DNA of 64,000 nucleotides from Falsiroseomonas sp051859025 (GTDB lineage Bacteria; Pseudomonadota; Alphaproteobacteria; Acetobacterales; Acetobacteraceae), in NCBI RefSeq assembly GCF_051859025.1, contig NZ_JBHYGL010000008.1:1-64000 (forward strand), read 5' to 3'. Under the pieces are notes generated by a model. The model worked only from the letters and a program-made list of their open reading frames with translations, did no database searches and was not told the origin of the DNA. Every line of letters starts with the position of its first letter. Position 1 is the first letter of the stretch. The position numbers and the translations under genes were made by a program. This document shows, one piece after another, positions 56,841 to 64,000 of the stretch.

Positions 56841-59800
56841 ATGACAACGGTCAACATCGTCACGTCTGATCGGGGCTGGATCCTGGAGAAGCTGGCGTCC
56901 GAGGTGGCCGACCGCCTGCCCTACGTCACCTTCGGCGACGGCCGCGATCCCAAGGCAGCCATCCAGTACTACGTCACCTATTCCTGCCGCGGCCAGCGCC
57001 TGTCGCCCATCGAGGTCGCCTACTTCGCCCATCTGGAGCCCGAGGGCCCGGCCTACGACCAGTTCTTCAGGACGGCGCGGGAGGTGGAGCACTGCGTCTG
57101 CCACGCCCGCCTGTATGAAGGCGTGCTGCGCGACGCCGGCATCGACCACGTCACCACCATCTCCCCCGGCGTGGATACGGAGACCTTCCGGCCGAAGCTT
57201 CGCATCGGCGTCGTCGGCCGCACCTACCATACCGGCCGCAAGGGCGAACACCTGGTCGCCGCGCTGCAGGACATCCCGGAGATCGAGTGGTCCTTCACCG
57301 GCACCGGCTGGCCCGGCCCCGCGCTGGAACTGCCGGGCGCCGATTTGCCGGACTACTACCGCAGCCTGGACTACGTGCTGGTGCCCGCCCTTTATGAAGG
57401 CGGGCCGATGTGCGTGGTGGAAGCGCTGGCGAGCGGGACGGAAGTGATCGCGCCGGCCATCGGCTGGGTGCCGGAATTCCCGCATGTCGAATACCAGGTC
57501 GGCGACGTCGCCGACCTTCGCCGCGTGCTGCTGGAACTGGTGGAGAAGAAGCGCGCACTCCGCGCCTCCGTCATGGACCGCACCTGGGATGCCTGGGCGG
57601 AAGGGCATGACCGCGTCTTCCAGGGCCTGGCGAAGCAGCACGGCATCACGCTGCTCGCGCCGGAAACCAAGGCACGGCGCGCGGATCGCCCGCGCAAGGT
57701 CGGGCTTTTCCTGCACGGGAATGAGAACAAGTCGCAGGGCGGCCCCACCGTCCGCGTGCCCCGCCTGGCGCGCGAACTGACGCTGTCGGGGATCGAGACC
57801 GAGCTCCGCATCCACCCCGCCGCCCGCGGTTTCGGCGACCTAGACCTGGTGCATGCCTTCAACACCTGGTCGCCCTGGTCGGCGCTCGACCTGCTGCGCC
57901 GTGCGCACCGGGCCGGCCGGCCGCTGGTCTTCTCCCCCATCTTCCTCGACCTGACGCGCCGCGACCTGTGGCAGGAGAAGCTGCCGAAGCTGCTGACGGA
58001 TGCCGAACCCGGCGCCGCCACCGATGCCGCCCTCGCCCCCTTCCTGGCCGAACTCCGCGCGCGCCGCGCCAGCGACGAACCGGGCGCCGAGGCCGTGCCC
58101 GGCTTCCACGCCGCGGTGCGGGAAATGGCGACGCTCGCCGACCACATGGTGTTCCTGAGCGAGCGGGAACGCGCGCGCCTCGCCCGCATCGGCGCGCCGG
58201 TGGACAATGGCACGGTGGTGCACAACCCCGTCGATGCGCAGCTCTTCGCCGATGCCGATCCCGCCCTGTTCGAACAGGAATACGGCATCAAGGACTTCGT
58301 GCTCTGCGTCGCGCGGATCGAGGCGCGGAAGAACCAGGTCATGCTGGTCCACGCGCTGCGGGACACGAACCTGCCGATCGTGCTGATCGGCCACACCGCC
58401 AACCAGCCCTACCGCGACATCCTGGAAAAGCACCGCACGCCCAATGTGACGGTGATCGACCGCCTGCCCCCCAATTCGCCCCTCCTCGCCTCAGCCTTCG
58501 CCGCCGCGCGCGTCGCCGTGCTGGCCAGCTGGGCCGAGGGCGCGCCGCTCGCCGCCCTCGAAGCCGCGGCCTCCGGCGCCAACCTGGTACTGAGCGACGA
58601 GTCGGGCGAGAGCGAGTATTTCGGCGACCGCGCCCGCTACTGCGACCCGGGCGACCCTGCCTCCATCCGCCAGGCGGTGATGGAAGCCTATGACGCACCG
58701 CGCGACACGGCGGCGATCCAGGTGCAGAAGGACTTCATCGCCACCACCTACAGCTGGGAACGCCACCGCGACGGCACCGAGGCTGTCTATGCCAAGGCGA
58801 TCGGGGCCGCGAAGGCCCGCGCCTCCGCCACCCCCGAACGGGCCCCCATCCTGCCGCGCTCCCTCGCCGCCTCCGGCAGCCAGGACGTCGCCTCCCCCGG
58901 CGACTACAAGCCCGTCACGATCATCTACGACGTCACGACCAGCGCCAACCACAGCGGCCGCTGGACCGGCATCGCGCGCGTCGAGGCCGCGCTGGCGCTG
59001 GCGCTGCGCGCCGATGCGCGCGCCGACATCCGCTTCATCGCCTGGAACAACAAGGCCCGGCAATTCGTGGAGATGCCGTTCGAGGGCATCCGCGCCGGCA
59101 AGCTCTCCCGCCTCCTCGCCCATTACGACGACAACCCGCCGCCGCTGCTGTCGCTACCCGCCGGCGCGCACTACATCGTGCCCGGCAGCGGCTGGATGCA
59201 GAACGCGCTCTACGCCGAGAACGTCGTGGCGCTGGCCCGCCTGCACAAGCTGCGCTTGACGCCCATCATCCACGACATCATCCCGACCAAATTCCCCTTC
59301 TGGTTCAACGAAGGCTACGCCCCGGTCTTCGAACAGAACCTGACCATGCTGCTGGACGGCGCCGACCAGGTCGTCGCCATCTCCCAGGCCACGCGGCGCG
59401 ACGTCGAGGACTATGGCGCGCGCGTCCAGGGCCTCTTCATCCCCGAGGTGCTGGTCCTGCGCGAGGGCGACGAGATCCAGCAGATCCTGCACGCGGAGGA
59501 CCCGAAGGCCACCGCGGCGATGGAGAAGCAGTTCGGCCGCCGCCCCTTCGTGCTGACCGTCGGCGCCATCCACCAGCGCAAGAACCACAAGCTGCTCTAC
59601 GATGTGTGGCTGAAGCTGGCGGAGCGCATGGGATCGCGCTGCCCCCACCTCGTCATCGTCGGCGGCGTCGCCTGGAACGGCCATGACGTGGCCCGCGCGC
59701 TGCGCGGCGATGCGCGCCTGAAGGACCACGTCACCATCCTCGATGGCGTCGACGACCTGGTGCTGGACTGGCTCTACGAGAACTGCCTGATGACGGTCTA

Positions 59801-62624
59801 TCCCTCGTTGTACGAGGGCTGGGGCCTGCCGGTCGGCGAAAGCCTGCGCCACGGCAAGCTCTGCATCGCCGCCGACACATCGTCCGTGCCGGAGATCGCG
59901 CCGGGGCTGGTGGAGTTGCTGGACCCGCTCGATGTCGCGGCCTGGGCCACCAAGCTGCAATTCTACGCCGGCAGCCGCAGCGCCCGCGCGGCGGCGGAAG
60001 CGCGCATTCGGGAAGGCTACCGCCCCTTCGGCTGGAACGAATCCGCCGAACACCTGCTCGACCTCCTGGCCTCGAGCCAGGAACGCGCCCGCCCGCCGCG
60101 GCCCTACACGCTGGGCGCCATCGTCAATTTCGCGGACCGCGTGGCGGCGTCGCGCATCCGTGGCGGCGGCTGGCACCCGCTGGAACGCTGGGGCTGCTGG
60201 GCCAACCATGTCCGCAGCGAGTTGATCTTCGAACCCGGCGTTTCCCCCACCGAACCCCTGGTGCTGATGGCGGAAGCGCGCGCGCTGTCCTTCCCCAACA
60301 CGCCGTTCGAGGTCCGTGTCCTTGCCAATGGCGTGCCGGTGGCGCGCTGGAAGCTGAAGGGCGGCGACCTCCAGACGCTTCACGCCGTGGTGCCCGCGGC
60401 GCTGGCCGCCCGCGGCCGCCAGGTCCGGATCGAATTCGAAAGCAGCAGCCTGACGCCGGTGCGCCAGGTCAGCAAATCCGACGACCAGCGCCTGGTCGGC
60501 CTCGGCATCGCCAAGGTGGCGCTGGCGCAGCTGTCGGGCGTGCGCGATGCCGGCGTCTATTTCGGCACCGCCACGCGGCCCGCGCACCGCGCCAGCCTCG
60601 GCGTGACCTATGCCGTGGGGGGGGAGACGCCGATCCAGCCCTTCCTCGCCGGCGCCTGGGGCACGCGGTCGGGCTGGGGCATGGTCAGCACCGATTTGCG
60701 CCCGCGCCTCGAACTCTCCCTCACGGAGATGCCGGGCCGCGACATCGACCTCGACCTCCGGCTGCGCCCGGTGGCGACCGCCGCCGCGCCCCTGCTCATG
60801 CTGGCCCTGGCGAATGGGGAGGAGGTGGGCGCCTGGACCTTCACCAGCGACACCCCAGCCACCGTCACGCTCCGCCTGCCCGCCGCGCTGCGCGCGCGGT
60901 CGGAACCCATCACCATCGACCTGGTGGCCGCCGATGCCCGCGCGCCCAAGGCGCTGGAACTGGGCGCGGCGGAGGAAACCTACGGCTTCGGCCTGATCGG
61001 CTTCGTGCCGCGCCTGGCCGGCACCGCGCCGCGCCGCGGCCGCCTGGCCTTGCCGCCCGGCGGCGCGCTCGCCATCACCTCCAGCCAGCAGGCGACGGAG
61101 ATGTCGGCGCTGCGCGCGGCGCTCGGGCTCGACTGGCACGCCCCCGAACGGGTCGCGACCTGGAGCTTCGGCCCGACGGCCACCCTGCCCCTGATGCTGG
61201 GGCCTGACGCGGCCAGCGACGGCGCCCTGCTGACGCTGGAGGTGGAGGGCTTCAAGCCCGCCCCGGGCGCGCCGGCCGTGAACATCGTGGCCTCCGCCAG
61301 CGGCCGCATCCTGGGCCGCTACACGATGGATGCCGGCCGGATGGGCAGCATCGACGTGCCGGTGCCGCCCCACGCCATCGAATCCGACGGCGCGGTGGAT
61401 CTGGTGCTGTCCGTCGATGCGGCGCTCTCGCCCTTCGTCGCCAAGGGCTCCAGCGACGAACGCCCGCTGGGCCTCCGCCTGGCCCGCGTCACGCGCCGCG
61501 CGCTGCCCATCCTGCGCAGCAACCGCATCCTGAAGTTCGGCGCCGACCCCGCGACCAAGGCGCAGGAGGAGGAAGCCGCCATCACCATGCGCGGCGACTG
61601 GTATCCGGCGGAAGCCTCGGGCTGCTGGAGCCGCGGCGATGGCGGCGGCCTGGCGATCGCCCCGGTGGTGGGGGATGACCAGGCCTGGCGCCTGTTCTTC
61701 CTCTGCCGCACCATCGCCGGCACCCCCGCCGCCCCCGCGGTGGTGGAGGTGGAGCTGAACGGCACGCTGCTGGACCGCTGGGAATTCACCGGCGACCGCA
61801 CGGTGCTGGCGGAGGTGCGCGGCCTGGCGGAGCGGCTGGTGGACACCCCGGTCGCCACCCTGTTCTTCCGCCGCGTCGGCGCCGTCTCCCCCAAGGATGC
61901 CGGCATCAACACCGATGGCCGCCTGCTCGGCATGCAGTTGACGGCGGCGCTGCTGGTCGGCCCCGGCATCAATGAACGCAAGGTGCGGGACCGCCTGGCC
62001 TCCGCCGGCCTCGGCCGCCACCGCCTGCTGCAGGAAGTGGAACGCCCGCCGGAGCCGGAGCCCCCGCCGCCCCCCACCCCGCCGGAGCCCGAGCCGGTGG
62101 CTGAGGCGGTGCCGGAAGCCGCGCCCTCGGTCGCCGAACAGGTCGCCGAACAGGCCGCCGCCGAGGCCGCGGCCCCGCCGGAGGTGCCGAAGCTCAGCAG
62201 CATGCTCGACTTCTCGGTCGATGGCATGATGGAGGGCGTCACCCTTACCGGCTGGTTCAATGCCGAGCCCGATGGCCGCTGGTCGAATGCCGACAGCGCG
62301 GAAGTCCGCCTGCCGCGCCCGCCGGAAGCCGGGCAGACCCTCAGCCTCGAACTCTTCGGCCGCGTCTTCGGCACCCAGGTCAGCGGCCCCGCCATGGTGG
62401 AGGTCCGCATCGATGGCGTCGTCGCCACCAGCCTGCGGTTCGAGAATGACGACTTCACCCACCAGAAGGTGGAGATCGATTGCAGCCGCCTGAGCCGCGG
62501 CGGCACGGAAGTGCCTGTCAGCCTGCGCCGCGCCGGCGCCGTATCCCCGGCGGAGGCCGGGGAAGGCAGCGATGAACGCCGCCTCGGTGTCCTGGTGCAC
62601 ACCCTCGGCGTGGTGTGGCAGTAG
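56841..62624 (+). CDS. 1927-residue protein: three GT4 glycosyltransferase units plus about five beta-sandwich modules
   Basis: Residues 1-280 are a first GT-B unit ('VLVPALYEGGPMCVVEALASG', 'GVVGRTYHTGRKGEHLVAAL'); about 285-660 a second ('LCVARIEARKNQVMLVHAL', 'ASWAEGAPLAALEAAASG'); about 690-1075 a third ('VLTVGAIHQRKNHKLLYDVW', 'VYPSLYEGWGLPVGESLRHG'). From about 1100 to the end lie repeated W/E/G/W modules ('GWHPLERWGCW', 'GAWGTRSGWGMV', 'LDWHAPERVATWSF', 'DWYPAEASGCW', 'GWFNAEPDGRWS'), several ending in a 'SDERRLG'-type motif, with a Pro/Glu linker near 1734-1783. The start at 56841 is chosen because the preceding leader (from 56745) is dissimilar. It is expected to add several sugars processively to a surface polymer. 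Confidence 0.85.
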   Translation: MTTVNIVTSDRGWILEKLASEVADRLPYVTFGDGRDPKAAIQYYVTYSCRGQRLSPIEVAYFAHLEPEGPAYDQFFRTAREVEHCVCHARLYEGVLRDAGIDHVTTISPGVDTETFRPKLRIGVVGRTYHTGRKGEHLVAALQDIPEIEWSFTGTGWPGPALELPGADLPDYYRSLDYVLVPALYEGGPMCVVEALASGTEVIAPAIGWVPEFPHVEYQVGDVADLRRVLLELVEKKRALRASVMDRTWDAWAEGHDRVFQGLAKQHGITLLAPETKARRADRPRKVGLFLHGNENKSQGGPTVRVPRLARELTLSGIETELRIHPAARGFGDLDLVHAFNTWSPWSALDLLRRAHRAGRPLVFSPIFLDLTRRDLWQEKLPKLLTDAEPGAATDAALAPFLAELRARRASDEPGAEAVPGFHAAVREMATLADHMVFLSERERARLARIGAPVDNGTVVHNPVDAQLFADADPALFEQEYGIKDFVLCVARIEARKNQVMLVHALRDTNLPIVLIGHTANQPYRDILEKHRTPNVTVIDRLPPNSPLLASAFAAARVAVLASWAEGAPLAALEAAASGANLVLSDESGESEYFGDRARYCDPGDPASIRQAVMEAYDAPRDTAAIQVQKDFIATTYSWERHRDGTEAVYAKAIGAAKARASATPERAPILPRSLAASGSQDVASPGDYKPVTIIYDVTTSANHSGRWTGIARVEAALALALRADARADIRFIAWNNKARQFVEMPFEGIRAGKLSRLLAHYDDNPPPLLSLPAGAHYIVPGSGWMQNALYAENVVALARLHKLRLTPIIHDIIPTKFPFWFNEGYAPVFEQNLTMLLDGADQVVAISQATRRDVEDYGARVQGLFIPEVLVLREGDEIQQILHAEDPKATAAMEKQFGRRPFVLTVGAIHQRKNHKLLYDVWLKLAERMGSRCPHLVIVGGVAWNGHDVARALRGDARLKDHVTILDGVDDLVLDWLYENCLMTVYPSLYEGWGLPVGESLRHGKLCIAADTSSVPEIAPGLVELLDPLDVAAWATKLQFYAGSRSARAAAEARIREGYRPFGWNESAEHLLDLLASSQERARPPRPYTLGAIVNFADRVAASRIRGGGWHPLERWGCWANHVRSELIFEPGVSPTEPLVLMAEARALSFPNTPFEVRVLANGVPVARWKLKGGDLQTLHAVVPAALAARGRQVRIEFESSSLTPVRQVSKSDDQRLVGLGIAKVALAQLSGVRDAGVYFGTATRPAHRASLGVTYAVGGETPIQPFLAGAWGTRSGWGMVSTDLRPRLELSLTEMPGRDIDLDLRLRPVATAAAPLLMLALANGEEVGAWTFTSDTPATVTLRLPAALRARSEPITIDLVAADARAPKALELGAAEETYGFGLIGFVPRLAGTAPRRGRLALPPGGALAITSSQQATEMSALRAALGLDWHAPERVATWSFGPTATLPLMLGPDAASDGALLTLEVEGFKPAPGAPAVNIVASASGRILGRYTMDAGRMGSIDVPVPPHAIESDGAVDLVLSVDAALSPFVAKGSSDERPLGLRLARVTRRALPILRSNRILKFGADPATKAQEEEAAITMRGDWYPAEASGCWSRGDGGGLAIAPVVGDDQAWRLFFLCRTIAGTPAAPAVVEVELNGTLLDRWEFTGDRTVLAEVRGLAERLVDTPVATLFFRRVGAVSPKDAGINTDGRLLGMQLTAALLVGPGINERKVRDRLASAGLGRHRLLQEVERPPEPEPPPPPTPPEPEPVAEAVPEAAPSVAEQVAEQAAAEAAAPPEVPKLSSMLDFSVDGMMEGVTLTGWFNAEPDGRWSNADSAEVRLPRPPEAGQTLSLELFGRVFGTQVSGPAMVEVRIDGVVATSLRFENDDFTHQKVEIDCSRLSRGGTEVPVSLRRAGAVSPAEAGEGSDERRLGVLVHTLGVVWQ

Positions 62625-62662
62625 CCGACAGGCGGGGCGTTAACCGCGTTCCGTCATGATCC

Positions 62663-62696
62663 GAGGGGGATGGCGCCGCCCGGTGCCCTCCCCCTC
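62663..62696 (+). terminator. Hairpin after the giant glycosyltransferase gene
   Basis: GAGGGGGA (62663-62670) pairs with TCCCCCTC (62689-62696); the interior folds further (GGCGCC with GGTGCC, one G-U). 38 nt after the stop. No U-run, so it may act as a partial terminator or a stabilising 3' structure before ugd. Confidence 0.5.
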
Positions 62697-62761
62697 ATCC
62701 CACTGGTCCGGGGCCCCGCCTGCCCGGAAAGCCTGCCTGTTTCGAAAAATGGAGTAGTCCG

Positions 62762-64000
62762 ATGCGCGTGACGATGATTGGTTCCGGCTATGTCGGCCTG
62801 GTCTCCGGGGCCTGCTTCGCGGATTTCGGGCATGAGGTGATCTGCGTCGATGTGAACCAGCAGAAGGTCGATGACCTGAAGCAGGGGCGCATTCCGATCT
62901 ACGAACCCGGCCTCGATGCCCTCGTGGTCAGCAACGCCGCGGCGGGGCGCATCTCCTTCACCACCGACCTCGCCAGCGCGGTCGCGGATGCGGATGCGGT
63001 GTTCATCGCCGTCGGCACGCCGTCCCGCCGCGGCGACGGGCACGCGGATCTCAGCTACGTCCGCGCCGCGGCGAAGGAGATCGCGCAGGCCATCCGCCGC
63101 TACACCGTGGTCGTGACCAAATCCACCGTCCCCGTCGGCACCGGCGACGTGGTGGAACAGATCATCCGGGAAACCCGGCCGGACGCCGAATTCTCCGTCG
63201 TCTCCAACCCCGAATTCCTGCGCGAAGGCGCGGCGATCGAGGATTTCAAGCGCCCCGACCGCGTGGTGATCGGCGCCAATGACGAACGCGCCAAGACGGT
63301 GATGGCGGAACTCTACCGCCCGCTGTCGCTGAACGCGGCGCCGATCCTGTTCACGGATCGCCGCACGGCGGAGCTGACGAAGTACGCCGCCAATGCCTTC
63401 CTCGCCACCAAGATCACCTTCATCAACGAGATCGCCGACCTCTGCGAGGAAGTCGGCGCCGACGTCCAGCTGGTGGCGCGCGGCATCGGCATGGACAAGC
63501 GCATCGGGTCCAAGTTCCTGAATGCCGGCCCGGGCTATGGCGGTTCCTGCTTCCCGAAGGACACGCTGGCACTGATCCGCAGCGCGCAGGATTACGGCGT
63601 GTCGCTGCGCGTCGTCGAAAGCGTCGTGGCCGTCAACGATGCGCGCAAGACCGCGATGGCGCGCAAGGTGGTGCGGGCCTGCGGCGGTTCCGTGCAGGGC
63701 AAGACCGTCGCGGTGCTCGGCCTGACCTTCAAGCCCAACACCGACGACATGCGCGACGCGCCCGCCATCAACATCATCGATGCGCTGCAGCGCGCGGGGG
63801 CGAAGATCCGCGCGCATGACCCGGTCGGCATGGACCAGGCCAAGGCGGTGCTGCACAACGTCACCTACACCGACAGCGCCTATGAATGCGCCACGGGCGC
63901 GGATGTGCTGGTCCTCGTCACGGAATGGGACGCCTACCGCGCGCTCGACCTCAAGCGCCTGAACCAGTTGATGAAGGCCGCGGTCATCGTGGACCTCCGC
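62762..64000 (+). CDS. ugd: UDP-glucose 6-dehydrogenase (3' end beyond window)
   Basis: The 413 codons read without a stop to the window edge; the family is about 435-445, so only the tail is missing. 'MRVTMIGSGYVGLVSGACFADFG' is the N-terminal Rossmann NAD motif, 'IYEPGLDALV', 'VTKSTVPVGTGD' and 'SNPEFLREGAAIEDF' follow, 'YAANAFLATKITFINEIADLCE' holds the catalytic Lys/Asn helix, and catalytic C263 is in 'GPGYGGSCFPKDTLAL'. A GGAG lies 8 nt upstream of the ATG. It oxidises UDP-glucose to UDP-glucuronate, feeding the epimerase and glycosyltransferases of this locus. Confidence 0.96.
   Translation, partial: MRVTMIGSGYVGLVSGACFADFGHEVICVDVNQQKVDDLKQGRIPIYEPGLDALVVSNAAAGRISFTTDLASAVADADAVFIAVGTPSRRGDGHADLSYVRAAAKEIAQAIRRYTVVVTKSTVPVGTGDVVEQIIRETRPDAEFSVVSNPEFLREGAAIEDFKRPDRVVIGANDERAKTVMAELYRPLSLNAAPILFTDRRTAELTKYAANAFLATKITFINEIADLCEEVGADVQLVARGIGMDKRIGSKFLNAGPGYGGSCFPKDTLALIRSAQDYGVSLRVVESVVAVNDARKTAMARKVVRACGGSVQGKTVAVLGLTFKPNTDDMRDAPAINIIDALQRAGAKIRAHDPVGMDQAKAVLHNVTYTDSAYECATGADVLVLVTEWDAYRALDLKRLNQLMKAAVIVDLR

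Noticed and set aside
59154..62600. 1148-codon minus-strand open frame over the giant glycosyltransferase
   Set aside because: Antisense shadow of a frame with clear GT motifs; no family motif, His/Gly/Arg-biased.

Overview
This is a high-GC (roughly 70% by eye), gene-dense chromosomal segment of an alphaproteobacterium. The linked sets eno-ftsB-pdhABC-lpd-lipA-ratA and ppiD-trpEGDC-moaC-moeA-lexA-comEC, the direct-repeat SOS boxes (GAAC-N7-GAAC), the lipoyl domain fused to the N-terminus of the pyruvate dehydrogenase E1 beta subunit, and several Bug/TctC-type binding proteins suggest Rhodospirillales/Acetobacteraceae, probably Roseomonas-like. The genus is an inference from gene content and was not tested by any search. 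The window contains one 100-N assembly gap (52769-52868). No rRNA, tRNA, CRISPR array or transposase was recognised.

Region 1 (1-16100): threonine aldolase, a glutathione transferase, a DUF1185 protein, a small crystallin-like secreted protein, and an unexpected compact relative of CyaA/ExoY/edema-factor adenylyl cyclases (3035-3676). Then comes the minus-strand central-metabolism block: enolase, FtsB, PDH E1 alpha, E1 beta, E2, a GNAT acetyltransferase, E3, a methyltransferase, lipoyl synthase and RatA. A patatin-like lipase and a PhyH-type dioxygenase are inserted between ftsB and pdhA.

Region 2 (16100-25300): a two-hairpin dispersed-type repeat, a soluble chemoreceptor-like protein with inverted domain order, two small paralogous proteins, pyrG with a 54-aa membrane protein behind it, secG, a Phd-VapC toxin-antitoxin pair, tpiA and ppiD.

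Region 3 (25300-40700): trpE is translationally coupled to ppiD, but trpG-trpD-trpC-moaC-moeA-lexA resumes 8.8 kb later. The interval begins exactly at the trpE stop codon with seven copies of a 26-bp tandem repeat. It carries accessory genes: a lipoprotein hydrolase, a polytopic membrane protein, and a probable sugar-acid catabolism operon (GntR regulator, two Bug receptors, a DHDPS-family lyase/dehydratase and an enolase-superfamily dehydratase). lexA has a perfect SOS box overlapping its predicted promoter.

Region 4 (40700-47600): comEC, an RlpA-like lipoprotein, a trypsin-like lipoprotein, an imuA gene with its own perfect SOS box but no imuB/dnaE2 behind it, and glmS.

Region 5 (47700-64000): a surface-polysaccharide locus arranged as two divergent arms. 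The minus arm runs from a UDP-glucuronate epimerase-like gene through glycosyltransferases, a glycosyltransferase-methyltransferase fusion interrupted by the gap, DUF4214 proteins and a GT4 enzyme. The plus arm holds a 1927-residue protein with three GT4 units plus about five beta-sandwich modules, followed by UDP-glucose 6-dehydrogenase, which runs off the window. UDP-glucose dehydrogenase and the epimerase would supply UDP-GlcA/UDP-GalA, and neighbouring GlmS supplies amino sugar, for the clustered transferases.
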